NCBI RefSeq assembly: GCF_947491795.1
Contig: NZ_CANLKW010000001.1
Span: 434,001-498,000, forward strand
DNA: 64,000 nucleotides
From: an uncultured Roseobacter sp.
GTDB taxonomy: Bacteria > Pseudomonadota > Alphaproteobacteria > Rhodobacterales > Rhodobacteraceae
Reading direction: 5' to 3'
The translations under genes and the position numbers were made by a program. The notes beneath the pieces were generated by a model. The model was not told where the DNA came from, ran no database searches, and was given only the letters and a program-made list of their open reading frames with translations. Positions 1 through 11,289 of the stretch are shown in pieces (positions within the stretch are counted from its first letter, which is position 1; every line of letters starts with the position of its first letter).

Positions 1-255
1 CAGGCCGCGCTTTTCCTTATAGCGCTCCTCGACCTTGTTCCATTCCGACAGGGCGTCCGCTCCGACCGTGACCCCGTGTTTGGAAAACTCGCCATAGCCC
101 GGCGTAATCTGGCACCGTGAACAGATACCGCGCCCCCCACAGACCGAATCGAGGTCAACGCCCAGCTGTCGCGCTGCGGTGAGGATCGGCGTGCCCACAG
201 GGAAGTTGCCCCGTTTGCCGGAAGGAGTAAAAACGACGAGCGGATCACTGGACAT
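1..255 (-). CDS. ASKHA-domain reactivating factor with N-terminal 2Fe-2S ferredoxin domain (partial)
   Basis: Only the first 85 codons are present; the gene runs off the left edge. The peptide begins MSSDPLVVFTPSGKRGNF and carries CGGRGICSRC, the cysteine pattern of a plant-type 2Fe-2S ferredoxin domain. The combination of this domain, the FTPSGKRG start and the following KHGVTVGADALSEW segment resembles the RACo/RamA-like ASKHA proteins that reductively reactivate corrinoid proteins of methyltransferase systems; this assignment is inferred from the N-terminus only. The start is the ATG at 255, preceded by AGGTGA. It could instead be another ferredoxin-domain oxidoreductase. Confidence 0.7.
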   Translation of the reverse strand, partial: MSSDPLVVFTPSGKRGNFPVGTPILTAARQLGVDLDSVCGGRGICSRCQITPGYGEFSKHGVTVGADALSEWNKVEERYKEKRGL

Positions 256-395
256 GGCAGTTGGTCACCTGTTTTTCTTCATTGCGCCCACTTTAGCGTT
301 TTGCGTGCCGTTAAAGCGCTGATCTGCGTCACATAATGCACCCGGCGCGGCATTGCGCGTCCGAAATCATCATGAAGGTTATGAGGTGCGATTGA

Positions 396-1379
396 TCAGC
401 CCAACGCCGGGTTGTGTGCACGGGCATGAAATATGAACCCAAGCAGGTTCAGCAGCACCTGGGCGGCCAGAATGGATGTGGAACCGGTCGGGTCATAATC
501 CGGTGCAACCTCGACCAGATCGATCCCCGCAACCCGGTGCGCATTTGCGACGCCCTGGAGCAGTTCGAGCACCTCGTAATAGAGAAAGCCGCCGTGGCTC
601 GGCGTGCCTGTTCCGGGAGCGATGGACGGACAAAAGGCATCGATGTCGATGGTGATGTAGATATCTGCATCCGCCGGCAGGGTTTTCAGGAGCGCTGCTG
701 TTCCCATCTCCCGGGCCTGTCGTACCGAAACGATTGTGGATCCCATGGCCCGCGCATCCGCATATCCTTCTTTCGCGGTAGAGCTGACATTGCGGATGCC
801 GACCTGGGTCAGTCCACTGACATAGGTTTGCTCGGCCGCCCGACGCATGGGGTTTCCATGCCCGTGCCGAACCCCGTGACGTTCATCCACAAAGTCCAGA
901 TGCGCATCGATCTGAAGAATGTGCAGCGGCCGCCCGGAATATTCAGGGCCGGAAAATGCCCGGATGCAGGGGATATTGACCGAATGATCGCCGCCGATGA
1001 CCACCGGCAAAGCACCGGCGGCAAGCGCTGCGCGCACTCCCGCTTCGATATTGGCATGGCTCTTTTCGGTGTCCGTGTGCACAATATCCGCGTCCCCCAT
1101 ATCCACAACGCGCACGCCTGCTGGCAGATAGGTGGCGTCATCCTCGTGATCATAAGCACCCGCATGCCCGAAACTGAACAGCGTCGATGCCTCGCGCACC
1201 CCGCGCGGACCGAACCGCGCACCTGCACGCCATTGGGTGCCTGCGTCAAAAGGAGCGCCAAGGATGGCGGCGTCGGCCTCAAGCGCCGACCAGTCAGACT
1301 GGTAGGGCCGTTTGCCAAAGGTTGAAATGCCTACAAAGGGCAGATCCAGTCTGCCGCCCTCATACCCGTGTCCTGCCAT
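396..1379 (-). CDS. speB: agmatinase-family ureohydrolase
   Basis: This 327-aa protein has the whole arginase/agmatinase fold signature: GGDHS at residues 129-133, DAHLD at 158-162 and DIDAFCPS at 245-252. These supply the expected binuclear manganese ligands His132, Asp158, His160, Asp162, Asp245 and Asp247. The family hydrolyses guanidino compounds to urea and an amine. Agmatine to putrescine is the usual reaction, but guanidinobutyrate, guanidinopropionate or guanidine hydrolysis cannot be excluded from motifs. Length is normal. The gene is divergent from guaB and has an AACAGGTG ribosome site before its ATG. The symbol speB is therefore a family-level name. Confidence 0.85.
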   Translation of the reverse strand: MAGHGYEGGRLDLPFVGISTFGKRPYQSDWSALEADAAILGAPFDAGTQWRAGARFGPRGVREASTLFSFGHAGAYDHEDDATYLPAGVRVVDMGDADIVHTDTEKSHANIEAGVRAALAAGALPVVIGGDHSVNIPCIRAFSGPEYSGRPLHILQIDAHLDFVDERHGVRHGHGNPMRRAAEQTYVSGLTQVGIRNVSSTAKEGYADARAMGSTIVSVRQAREMGTAALLKTLPADADIYITIDIDAFCPSIAPGTGTPSHGGFLYYEVLELLQGVANAHRVAGIDLVEVAPDYDPTGSTSILAAQVLLNLLGFIFHARAHNPALG

Positions 1380-2988
<1,609 letters not shown>

Positions 2989-3010
2989 TGGCTGACCGGG
3001 CAGGGCGGAC

Positions 3011-4168
3011 ATGACGCCGGGCGCACGTGTTGCCGCGGCGATCGGCATTCTGGATCAGATGGACGCCGGTATGGCCGCCGAACAGGCACTGACACGCTGG
3101 GCCAGGGCCAGCCGCTTTGCCGGATCAGGTGACCGCGCGGCTGTGCGCGATTATGTTTTCAGTGTTCTGCGGTGCAAACGAATGGCTGCGGCTCTGGGGG
3201 GCGGCACGAGCGGGCGCGCGCTGATGATCGGTCTGTTGCGCCTGTCGGGCTCTGATCCGGACGGTTTTTTTACAGGGGAAGGACATGCGCCAGACCCCCT
3301 GTCGACGGAAGAAAGCGATGCGCCGGAACCACCGGAAGATCAGGGCGTACAGTGGAACATGCCCGACTGGCTGATCCCCGAATTCTCCCGCAGTCTGGGC
3401 GCTTCTGCCGATGAGGCCGCCCGGGTCATGACGTCCCGGGCTCCGGTCACTCTGCGGGTCAACAGCCGTCTCAGCGACCCCGGCGAGGTGACAGCCGCAC
3501 TGACATCCGAAGGCGTGCAGGTCGAACCAGTGCCGGGTTTTCTGAAGGCTCTGCGCGTCACGCGCGGCGAGCGCCGTCTGCGCAATACCAAAGCCTGGGA
3601 AACCGGATTGTTTGAGCTGCAGGACGCAGCCTCGCAGGCCGTTGTCTCCGAACTGCCCGTTGGTGAACGGTGTCTGGATTTTTGTGCGGGCGGTGGCGGC
3701 AAAGCGCTTGCAATGGCCGCCGACCCGGCACGACGTGTCTTTGCGCATGACGCAAATCCGCAGCGCATGCGCGATCTGCCCGCCAGGGCCGCCCGCGCCC
3801 AGGCCGACATCACCCAGCTGAACCGGGAGCAGCTGACAGCCAAAGCCCCCTATGATCTTGTGCTCTGTGACGCACCCTGTTCTGGCAGCGGCGCCTGGCG
3901 GCGCGCACCCGAAGGCAAATGGTCTCTGACGCCACGGCGGCTGCAAGAGCTTCAGAGCCTGCAGCTATCCATTCTTAACGAAGCCGCAGGGCTGGTGGCA
4001 GAAGATGGCTGGCTGGTGTACGCGACCTGTTCCGTTCTGACCGCGGAGAATGAAGACACGGTCGCCCGTTTTCTGAACGAAAACCCGGCGTGGACCTGCA
4101 GTGTTGCCAAAAGGTTCAATCTGTCACAGGAAAATGACGGCTTCTTTGCTGCACACTTGACGCGTTAA
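3011..4168 (+). CDS. RsmB/NOP-family rRNA cytosine-C5 methyltransferase
   Basis: This 385-aa SAM-dependent enzyme shows the motif I-like LDFCAGGGGKALAMAA, the motif IV cysteine in DAPCSGSGAWRR (Cys290) and the motif VI cysteine in YATCSVL (Cys340). These are the two cysteines that RNA m5C methyltransferases use for catalysis and product release. The N-terminal part is a degenerate NusB-like/helical region. It probably methylates 16S rRNA, but the exact target cytosine cannot be read from the sequence, so rsmB is not asserted. It follows guaB closely, with no obvious promoter of its own. Confidence 0.88.
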   Translation: MTPGARVAAAIGILDQMDAGMAAEQALTRWARASRFAGSGDRAAVRDYVFSVLRCKRMAAALGGGTSGRALMIGLLRLSGSDPDGFFTGEGHAPDPLSTEESDAPEPPEDQGVQWNMPDWLIPEFSRSLGASADEAARVMTSRAPVTLRVNSRLSDPGEVTAALTSEGVQVEPVPGFLKALRVTRGERRLRNTKAWETGLFELQDAASQAVVSELPVGERCLDFCAGGGGKALAMAADPARRVFAHDANPQRMRDLPARAARAQADITQLNREQLTAKAPYDLVLCDAPCSGSGAWRRAPEGKWSLTPRRLQELQSLQLSILNEAAGLVAEDGWLVYATCSVLTAENEDTVARFLNENPAWTCSVAKRFNLSQENDGFFAAHLTR

Positions 4169-4214
4169 TCGAATGCCCCATACTCAACTTGCGCGGGTGT
4201 TGTGGGTATCTTGG

Positions 4215-4230
4215 TTAAGCGGTGATTAAC
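4215..4230 (+). promoter_or_regulatory. CtrA-type binding site upstream of cckA
   Basis: The sequence TTAAGCGGTGATTAAC matches the full CtrA consensus TTAA-N7-TTAAC exactly. It lies about 50 bp before the cckA start codon, in a short intergenic stretch, with a GATTC (GANTC, CcrM-type methylation site) at 4255-4259. CckA is the kinase that feeds phosphate to CtrA through ChpT, so the site suggests feedback. The match is seen directly; binding is inferred. Confidence 0.6.
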
Positions 4231-4278
4231 CCCTCCTGCGCTTAATACGGATGTGATTCCATCTCCAGGAGCCCCGAA

Positions 4279-6576
4279 TTGCCGCGCAGCGCTTTATTCC
4301 CTTCCAAACTGACCCGTTTTTCCCTGCGCGCACAGCGCCGGCTGGGCACGCTTATTCTGATCGCTCTCATGATGGGCGTGCTGGGCCTGGCGGCGCCCGA
4401 CGTGCTCGCCCGGCAGGCGCTCTATGCATCTGCCTCGGCTCTTGTCGTGCTCTGCGCCCTTCTGGTTCTGCTGGCCGTCCGGCACAATCGCCGTAACGCG
4501 GATGCGCTGCGTGTTCTGAAAGATTTCACGCTGCGTGACGCCAGCCCGGTGCTTGTAACAGACGCCGATGGGGATGTTCAGTTTTCCAATCTGGCGGCAC
4601 AGCGACGCTTTGACCAAGACCTGGATCAGACCCTTACAGGAACGCTGGAGACAACGCTGGCCAATCCCGGCGGCATCGTGTTCCGGCTCAAGACCCGGGC
4701 GGACCTTGAAGGATCGGCGCGCGAATCCATGGTGACGCGCAAGGGGCATGTGACCCTGTCGGTTCATCAGGCCGGTAACAATCTCTACATCTGGAGGCTT
4801 GAGGATGTACCCGGCGGCGCGCAGGCGCACGAGGGGCCGGTTCTGCCAATGATCCTGGTCGGGCGCTCCAACGCGGTTCTGTTTATGAACGAGCAGGCCC
4901 GGGATCTCGCGGGCGGGCGGATTAAAACACTGGACCGGCTTTTCAAAACACTTCCCGTCGTGCCGGGCTCGGTCTGTGACATCAAGGGACCCGCGGGGAC
5001 CGACCGTGTTCTGGTGGCTGAGGCCGATGCAGGCGCAGGACGCCGTGCGCTCTTTTTGCTACCCCCCGGCACCGAGAACATGGCCACGGACGGGTGGGCC
5101 GTTTTTCAGGACCTGCCTGTGCCTTTGCTGAAAGTCAGCCCCGAGGGGGACATCGAAGCCTTTAACCGCATGGCCGCTGTGCTGATCGGCCACACGCTGG
5201 AGCACGAAATCAGCCTGAGCGATGTGATGGAAGGGCTCGGGCGGTCAATTACGGACTGGCTGCGGGAAACACTCGCGGGCAGGGCCGCGCAGCAGTCAGA
5301 ATTTCTGCGTCTGAAACGGGCGGACAAAGAGGTTTTTGTTCAGGTCACTCTGAACCGTGTCACAGAAAACGGCAAACCGGCACTGATTGCAGTACTGAAC
5401 GACGCCACAGAACTGAAATCGCTGGAGGCGCAGTTTGTGCAAAGTCAGAAGATGCAGGCCATCGGGCAACTGGCCGGGGGCGTGGCGCATGATTTCAACA
5501 ATCTGCTGACGGCAATTTCCGGCCATTGTGATCTGCTGTTGCTGCGGCACGATCAGGGTGATCCGGATTTCAGCGATCTGGTACAGATCAACCAGAATGC
5601 CAACCGCGCGGCCGCCCTGGTCGGGCAGCTCCTGGCCTTTTCCCGCAAGCAGACACTGCGCCCCGAAACCCTGGACATGCGCGACACGCTGTCGGACCTG
5701 ACCCATTTGCTGAACCGGCTGGTGGGCGAGAAAGTGACCCTTACCCTGAACCATGATCCGGTTCTTCATCCCATCCGCGCGGACAAACGACAGCTGGAAC
5801 AGGTCCTGATGAACCTGGTGGTAAATGCCCGGGACGCGATGCCTCAGGGCGGTGAGATCCGGGTCACCACCGAATGCACTGACCTGAATGAACCGCTTGA
5901 GCGTGACCGCGTCAGCGTTCCGCCGGGTAAATATGTGACCGTGCGGGTGTCCGATGATGGTACAGGTATTCCGCCGGACAAGCTGCAAAAGGTGTTCGAG
6001 CCGTTTTTCACCACGAAACGCACGGGCGAGGGCACCGGGCTGGGCCTGTCTACAGCCTACGGTATCATCAAACAGACCGGCGGTTACATTTTTGTGGACA
6101 GCACGGTTGGTAACGGGACCACCTTCACGCTCTATTTTCCGGTTATGGAAGAAACGAGCATCAAAGCGGTTGCACCGCGGGAGGTTATCAAAAAACCCGT
6201 CGCAAAGCATGGCGACGGTGTGATCCTGCTGGTCGAGGACGAAGCACCGGTGCGCGCCTTTGCGAGCCGAGCCCTGCGTCTGCGGGGTTATACCGTTCTG
6301 GAAGCAGACTCAGCAGAATCGGCGCTCAAAACCCTTGAGGATCAGAGCCTGAACATCGATGTCTTCGTGACAGATGTGGTCATGCCCGGACTGGATGGCC
6401 CCAGCTGGGTGCGTGAAGCGCTCAAGGATCGCCCTGACGTCCGGGTAGTCTTTGTTTCAGGGTATGCCGAAGACAGCTTCAGTGAAACACAGATGAAAAT
6501 CCCCAACTCTGTCTTCCTGCCAAAACCCTTCTCTCTCAGCGATCTGACCGACACGGTGCACCGCCAGCTGAACTGA
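4279..6576 (+). CDS. cckA: hybrid histidine kinase CckA
   Basis: This 765-aa protein has two N-terminal membrane helices (about residues 20-70), PAS-like sensor regions and a HisKA domain with GGVAHDFNNLLTAISGHCDL, where phospho-acceptor His404 sits. A HATPase domain follows (N box VVNARDAMP; G boxes DDGTGIP and GTGLGLS). The C-terminal receiver domain has predicted Asp699 in VFVTDVVMPG. This order, and especially the HDFNNLL H-box, is characteristic of CckA, the kinase/phosphatase upstream of ChpT and CtrA. The start is TTG at 4279, because AGGAG stands at 4266-4270 and no in-frame ATG precedes the first helix. A CtrA box lies just upstream. Confidence 0.93.
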   Translation: MPRSALFPSKLTRFSLRAQRRLGTLILIALMMGVLGLAAPDVLARQALYASASALVVLCALLVLLAVRHNRRNADALRVLKDFTLRDASPVLVTDADGDVQFSNLAAQRRFDQDLDQTLTGTLETTLANPGGIVFRLKTRADLEGSARESMVTRKGHVTLSVHQAGNNLYIWRLEDVPGGAQAHEGPVLPMILVGRSNAVLFMNEQARDLAGGRIKTLDRLFKTLPVVPGSVCDIKGPAGTDRVLVAEADAGAGRRALFLLPPGTENMATDGWAVFQDLPVPLLKVSPEGDIEAFNRMAAVLIGHTLEHEISLSDVMEGLGRSITDWLRETLAGRAAQQSEFLRLKRADKEVFVQVTLNRVTENGKPALIAVLNDATELKSLEAQFVQSQKMQAIGQLAGGVAHDFNNLLTAISGHCDLLLLRHDQGDPDFSDLVQINQNANRAAALVGQLLAFSRKQTLRPETLDMRDTLSDLTHLLNRLVGEKVTLTLNHDPVLHPIRADKRQLEQVLMNLVVNARDAMPQGGEIRVTTECTDLNEPLERDRVSVPPGKYVTVRVSDDGTGIPPDKLQKVFEPFFTTKRTGEGTGLGLSTAYGIIKQTGGYIFVDSTVGNGTTFTLYFPVMEETSIKAVAPREVIKKPVAKHGDGVILLVEDEAPVRAFASRALRLRGYTVLEADSAESALKTLEDQSLNIDVFVTDVVMPGLDGPSWVREALKDRPDVRVVFVSGYAEDSFSETQMKIPNSVFLPKPFSLSDLTDTVHRQLN

Positions 6577-6898
6577 TCCGGTGTGCCGAATCGTGCCGCA
6601 GCGCGGCCGACAGGGTAAACACCGTTTCAGATAAACTGCCCGGGTGACAGGCCGTTGCGCTGCACTGACCGCCCGGAATTCTCCACAGGCAGAATCACTC
6701 CCTGGCGAGGCGCCGGGATATTCCGACGCTTTGCCCGAAAGCGGGTTTTCATGGCCGGAAACAACGCTATCAAAAACGTCCTCTTAGCTATTGTAAACGA
6801 TCATAAAAACCAAAATATGCTCACGCGTCCGGCACAAAAAAGCCTGGCTAAACCTTCCTTTAATACATTTGGAAAAGAATGATTTTCGGAAATATTGA

Positions 6899-6927
6899 TT
6901 GAAATGTTCTCCTTTTGATCTCATAAG
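6899..6927 (+). promoter_or_regulatory. probable recA promoter
   Basis: TTGAAA at 6899-6904 and CATAAG at 6922-6927 are separated by 17 bp, a reasonable sigma-70 type promoter. It abuts the SOS box at 6928-6942, so LexA bound there would block transcription initiation. Confidence 0.5.
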
Positions 6928-6942
6928 GAACAGAGGCAGAAC
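6928..6942 (+). promoter_or_regulatory. LexA (SOS) box of recA
   Basis: GAACAGAGGCAGAAC is an exact GAAC-N7-GAAC direct repeat, the established LexA operator of alphaproteobacteria. It is about 68 bp before the recA start codon and immediately downstream of the predicted -10 element. Confidence 0.88.
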
Positions 6943-7009
6943 ATTAACCTTACACGCGCTGACGGCAATTGCCGGTGGCAGGTATCTGTGACAATAAGAG
7001 GAAACCATA

Positions 7010-8089
7010 ATGGCAACAGCAGATCTTTTGAGCATGAACAATAAGAAGTCCGCCGACAAACAGAAGGCGCTCGACTCCGCCCTCGCACAGATCGAACGCC
7101 AGTTTGGCAAAGGGTCCATCATGAAACTGGGCGCCGAGGGCGCTGTTCAGGATATTACGTCCAGTTCCACCGGTTCGCTGGGCCTTGATATCGCCCTTGG
7201 GATAGGTGGCCTGCCAATGGGCCGTATCGTTGAGATTTACGGACCTGAAAGCTCCGGTAAAACGACGCTGACGCTGCACTGCGTTGCAGAACAGCAAAAA
7301 GCGGGTGGTGTCTGTGCCTTTGTTGATGCCGAACACGCACTTGATCCGACATATGCCAAAAAACTGGGTGTCGATCTGGACGAGCTGCTGATCAGCCAGC
7401 CGGACACCGGCGAACAGGCGCTTGAGATCACGGATACCCTGGTACGTTCGGGTGCGGTGAATATGGTCATCGTGGATTCCGTTGCGGCCCTGACCCCCAA
7501 ATCCGAGCTTGAAGGCGACATGGGCGACAGCTCGGTCGGTGTACAGGCCCGCCTGATGAGCCAGGCCATGCGCAAACTCACAGGCTCGATCAGCCGTTCG
7601 AACTGCATGGTCATCTTCATCAACCAGATCAGAATGAAGATTGGCGTTATGTTCGGCTCGCCCGAAACAACGACGGGTGGCAACGCGCTTAAATTCTATT
7701 CTTCGGTGCGTCTCGATATCCGCCGCATTGGCGCACTCAAGGACCGCGATGAGGTCGTGGGCAACCACACCCGCGTCAAGGTTGTGAAAAACAAGGTCGC
7801 CGCTCCGTTCAAGCAGGTCGAATTCGACATCATGTATGGCGAAGGCATCTCAAAAATGGGCGAATTGCTGGATCTGGGTGTCGCTGCCGGTGTCGTCGAC
7901 AAATCAGGATCCTGGTTCAGCTATGGCGACGAGCGGATCGGGCAGGGGCGTGAAAACGCCAAGAGCTTCCTGCGCGAGAACACGCAGATGGCGCTGGAGA
8001 TCGAGGACAAAATCCGCGCCGCGCACGGTCTGGACTTCGATATGCCACCGGGCGAGCGCAAAGAGGATGACGACATTCTCGAGGCCTGA
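7010..8089 (+). CDS. recA: recombinase RecA
   Basis: RecA forms ATP-dependent filaments on single-stranded DNA, drives strand exchange and triggers LexA self-cleavage. The 359-aa product contains Walker A GPESSGKT at residues 78-85, the Walker B region [10 protein letters not shown], the L1/L2 DNA-binding loops ([16 protein letters not shown]) and an acidic C-terminal tail ending KEDDDILEA. Length is normal. The ATG at 7010 follows AAGAGGAAACC. Regulation by LexA is indicated by the exact SOS box upstream, and a terminator closes the unit. Confidence 0.99.
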   Translation: MATADLLSMNNKKSADKQKALDSALAQIERQFGKGSIMKLGAEGAVQDITSSSTGSLGLDIALGIGGLPMGRIVEIYGPESSGKTTLTLHCVAEQQKAGGVCAFVDAEHALDPTYAKKLGVDLDELLISQPDTGEQALEITDTLVRSGAVNMVIVDSVAALTPKSELEGDMGDSSVGVQARLMSQAMRKLTGSISRSNCMVIFINQIRMKIGVMFGSPETTTGGNALKFYSSVRLDIRRIGALKDRDEVVGNHTRVKVVKNKVAAPFKQVEFDIMYGEGISKMGELLDLGVAAGVVDKSGSWFSYGDERIGQGRENAKSFLRENTQMALEIEDKIRAAHGLDFDMPPGERKEDDDILEA

Positions 8090-8111
8090 AGCCGTATCAT
8101 ACTGAATTTCA

Positions 8112-8144
8112 ACGGGGTGCATCGCAGGGTGCGCCCCGTTTTTC
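8112..8144 (+). terminator. intrinsic terminator after recA
   Basis: ACGGGGTGC (8112-8120) pairs with GCGCCCCGT (8131-8139) around a 10-nt loop and is followed by a T run, giving a good rho-independent terminator 22 bp after the recA stop. Confidence 0.8.
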
Positions 8145-8232
8145 GTTGAGACGGTCTGCCTTATGTGGACAGCCGGGCGGCAGAGGGTTATCTGATGCCG
8201 GACAGAATTCTCAGAGGCAAAGGCCGCAGCCC

Positions 8233-10899
8233 ATGCAGACGCTCAATGATATCCGCTCCACCTTCCTGTCGTATTTCGACAAACAGGGGCATGAGGTTGT
8301 GCATTCCAGCCCGCTGGTGCCCCGCAATGACCCGACGCTGATGTTCACCAATTCGGGCATGGTGCAGTTCAAGAACCTCTTTACCGGGATCGAAACACGC
8401 GACTATACCCGCGCAACGACCAGCCAGAAATGCGTCCGCGCCGGTGGCAAACACAACGATCTCGACAACGTTGGCATGACCGCGCGACATCTCACCTTTT
8501 TCGAGATGCTCGGCAACTTCAGCTTCGGGGACTATTTCAAGGAAGCCGCAATTCCCTTTGCCTGGGAAGTACTGACCAAAGAGCTTGATATCCCAAAGGA
8601 AAAACTGCTCGTGACCGTGTATCACACGGATGATGAAGCGGCGGACCTGTGGAAAAAGGTGGCCGGTTTTTCAGATGACCGGATCATCCGCATCGCCACT
8701 GATGATAATTTCTGGCGGATGGGTCCCACGGGCCCCTGCGGTCCGTGCACCGAGATATTCTACGATCATGGCGATCACATCTGGGGCGGACCGCCCGGCT
8801 CTCCTGAAGAGGACGGTGACCGGTTTATCGAGATCTGGAATAACGTCTTCATGCAGGACGAGCAGTTTGCAGACGGCTCCACCACCCCGCTACCGATGCA
8901 GTCGATCGATACAGGCATGGGGCTCGAGCGGATTTCCTCGCTGTTGCAGGGCACGAACAATGTGTTCGAGACCGATCTGATGAAAGCGCTGGTAGAAGCC
9001 TCTGCACATGCCAGCTCCACCGATACCCGTGACGAGATCATCACCCACCACCGGGTTATCGCAGATCATCTGCGCTCGACATCCTTTCTTATTGCCGAGG
9101 GCGTGCTGCCGTCCAACGAGGGGCGCGGATATGTTCTGCGCCGCATCATGCGCCGCGCGATGCGCCACGCGCACCTGCTGGGGGCACAGGACCCGATGAT
9201 GCACCGGCTTGTACCGGCTCTGGTGCACCAGATGGGTGCGGCCTATCCCGAACTGGGCCAGGCGCAGAATATGATCGAACAGACGCTGTTACAGGAAGAA
9301 ACACGCTTCCGTCAGACGCTGGACCGTGGCCTGAAACTGCTGGAAGAAGAAGTCGCGGGCCTGCCTGGGGACGCGGCATTGCCAGGAGAGGCGGCGTTCA
9401 AACTTTACGACACATATGGCTTTCCGCTGGACCTGACACAGGACGCTCTGCGCGATCAGGGACGGGCGGTAGACACAGACGGATTTGACGCCGCTATGGC
9501 GGAACAAAAGGCCAAGGCGCGGGCGGCCTGGTCCGGATCCGGTGACGCGGCGGATGCCACGATCTGGTTTGACGTGGCCGACAAACACGGCACCACGGAT
9601 TTCCTCGGCTATGACACAGAAACCGCGGAGGGTCAGATCGCAGCCATCGTGCGCGACGGGTCCCAGGCCGACAGCGCCACCAAAGGCGACAGCGTTCAGA
9701 TCGCCCTGAACCAGACGCCTTTTTACGCTGAAAGCGGCGGTCAGGTGGGAGACATCGGCCGCCTCGCGACATCTGGCGGTACGGTCGATGTCACAGACAC
9801 CCGCAAAGCGGCCGGTGTGTTCATTCATATTGGCACCGTCGTGTCCGGCACCGTCAGTCCGGGCGAGGCCGCTGTGCTCGAAGTCGACAAAATCCGCCGC
9901 AGCGCCATCCGCGCCAATCATTCCGCAACGCACCTGTTGCACGAGGCCCTGCGCGAAGCCCTGGGCGAGCACGTGGCACAGCGCGGATCGCTCAATGCCG
10001 AAGATCGTCTGCGGTTCGATTTCAGCCATACGCAGGCGCTGAGCCCGGAGGAACTGGCCCGGGTGGAGGCGGACGTGAATGCTTACATCCGCCAGAATGC
10101 ACCGGTTGAAACGCGGATCATGACGCCCGATGACGCCCGCGCCATTGGTGCGCAGGCACTCTTTGGCGAGAAATACGGTGACGAGGTGCGCGTTGTCTCC
10201 ATAGGCCGTCAGGACGGTTCGGGCAAGGGTACGGACGGGGACACCTATTCGCTGGAACTTTGCGGCGGCACCCATGTCCGCCAGACCGGGGATATCGGCG
10301 CCTTCGTCACGCTGGGGGACAGTGCCAGCAGCGCCGGCGTGCGCCGGATCGAAGCGCTCACAGGGGCCGCTGCGCTGAGCTATCTGCGGGCCCAGGACCA
10401 CCGCCTCGCTGAGGTCGCACTGGAACTCAAGGCACAGCCAGCAGATGTGCCGGAGCGCGTGCGCAATCTGCTTGATGAACGCCGCAGCCTTGCAAATGAA
10501 GTCGCCCAGCTGCGCCGCGAACTGGCTATGTCGGGGGGCACAGGCACTGCAGCGCCAGAGGCGCGTGATGCGGGTGGCACTGCGTTTATGGCGCAGGTGC
10601 TTTCGGGCGTGACCGGGCGCGATCTGCCGGCGCTGGTGGACCAGTTCAAGGAAAAGCTGGGCAGCGGCGCGGTTCTGCTGATCGCTGATGCGGAGGGCAA
10701 AGCCGCCGTTGCAGCGGGCGTGACGGCGGATCTGACGGGCACCCTTTCTGCTGTGGATATCGTCCGCGCTGCGGTGGCGGAACTGGGCGGCAAGGGCGGC
10801 GGCGGCCGGCCGGATATGGCCCAGGGCGGCGCAAAAGACATCTCAGGCGCGGATGCTGCAATTGCTGCAGCCGAAGCCGTTATAAAAGGACATAAATAA
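8233..10899 (+). CDS. alaS: alanyl-tRNA synthetase
   Basis: AlaS charges tRNA-Ala and edits mischarged Ser/Gly-tRNA. The 888-aa protein starts [15 protein letters not shown]; an in-frame start 87 bp upstream would only add a non-conserved tail. Visible parts are the class II catalytic core ([35 protein letters not shown]), the editing-domain zinc motif [12 protein letters not shown] with its partner CGGTHV, and the C-terminal DHHA1 region ([15 protein letters not shown]). Length is typical. Its stop overlaps the ATG of the DUF1330 gene by one base (TAATG), which suggests coupling. Confidence 0.98.
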   Translation: MQTLNDIRSTFLSYFDKQGHEVVHSSPLVPRNDPTLMFTNSGMVQFKNLFTGIETRDYTRATTSQKCVRAGGKHNDLDNVGMTARHLTFFEMLGNFSFGDYFKEAAIPFAWEVLTKELDIPKEKLLVTVYHTDDEAADLWKKVAGFSDDRIIRIATDDNFWRMGPTGPCGPCTEIFYDHGDHIWGGPPGSPEEDGDRFIEIWNNVFMQDEQFADGSTTPLPMQSIDTGMGLERISSLLQGTNNVFETDLMKALVEASAHASSTDTRDEIITHHRVIADHLRSTSFLIAEGVLPSNEGRGYVLRRIMRRAMRHAHLLGAQDPMMHRLVPALVHQMGAAYPELGQAQNMIEQTLLQEETRFRQTLDRGLKLLEEEVAGLPGDAALPGEAAFKLYDTYGFPLDLTQDALRDQGRAVDTDGFDAAMAEQKAKARAAWSGSGDAADATIWFDVADKHGTTDFLGYDTETAEGQIAAIVRDGSQADSATKGDSVQIALNQTPFYAESGGQVGDIGRLATSGGTVDVTDTRKAAGVFIHIGTVVSGTVSPGEAAVLEVDKIRRSAIRANHSATHLLHEALREALGEHVAQRGSLNAEDRLRFDFSHTQALSPEELARVEADVNAYIRQNAPVETRIMTPDDARAIGAQALFGEKYGDEVRVVSIGRQDGSGKGTDGDTYSLELCGGTHVRQTGDIGAFVTLGDSASSAGVRRIEALTGAAALSYLRAQDHRLAEVALELKAQPADVPERVRNLLDERRSLANEVAQLRRELAMSGGTGTAAPEARDAGGTAFMAQVLSGVTGRDLPALVDQFKEKLGSGAVLLIADAEGKAAVAAGVTADLTGTLSAVDIVRAAVAELGGKGGGGRPDMAQGGAKDISGADAAIAAAEAVIKGHK

Positions 10900-11186
10900 T
10901 GGGCGCACTCTGGATTGCACATGTGACCGTAACCGACGACGAGGCCTACGCAAAATATGCAGCCCTCGCCACAGAGGCGATTGCCGCACATGGCGGCCAT
11001 TTCATCGCGCGCGGCGGTCGCTTTGTCCAGCTCGAAGGCCAGGCGAGACCGCGCAATGTTGTGGCCCGGTTCCCAGATGTGGAAACCGCCGAAAAATGTT
11101 ATAATTCAGATGTGTATCAGCGCGCGCTCAACCATGCACGGGATGCATCGGAACGCGAACTTATGATCATCGAAACCAGCGAATAA
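10899..11186 (+). CDS. DUF1330 domain protein
   Basis: This 95-aa protein is a small ferredoxin-like alpha+beta protein of the DUF1330 family. It starts GALWIAHVTVTDDEAYAKY and has the conserved FIARGGRFVQLEG strand and a VARFPDVETAEKCYNSDVYQ segment before the C-terminal RELMIIE strand. The family fold suggests a dimeric small-molecule-binding or monooxygenase-like barrel, but no function is established. The one-base overlap with alaS indicates cotranslation with it. Confidence 0.85.
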   Translation: MGALWIAHVTVTDDEAYAKYAALATEAIAAHGGHFIARGGRFVQLEGQARPRNVVARFPDVETAEKCYNSDVYQRALNHARDASERELMIIETSE

Positions 11187-11194
11187 CCAGCCCG

Positions 11195-11216
11195 CTTCTT
11201 CTGGCCAAAAATATCC
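11195..11216. repeat. dispersed 22-bp repeat, copy 1
   Basis: The sequence starting CTTCTTCTGGCCAAAAATAT matches the element at 39392-39413 in 20 of 22 positions. It lies in the convergent spacer between the DUF1330 gene and typA. Similar short elements are, to my recollection, frequent in Rhodobacterales intergenic regions; that part is not checked here. Confidence 0.6.
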
Positions 11217-11289
11217 ATCCACCGGTTCAGACAGCACCATGCCCGGACATCCGGGCTCAGCGCCTGAAACAGGCAAAGATCCTGCCTCG

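Larger units (their letters stand above)
6577..7009. other. gene-free interval between cckA and recA
   Basis: This 433-bp interval holds the recA promoter and SOS box near its right end. An open frame of 75 codons (6655-6882, TTG start) has no recognisable features and no good ribosome site, so I do not call it. The part 6780-6930 is AT-richer than the surroundings. Confidence 0.5.

Noticed and set aside
6655..6882. 75-codon frame between cckA and recA
   Set aside because: TTG start without ribosome site, no motif, and the interval is explained by the recA control region.
6906..6920. Second SOS-like box before recA (GTTC-N7-GATC)
   Set aside because: It has a mismatch in the second half-site, whereas the exact box lies a few bases downstream.
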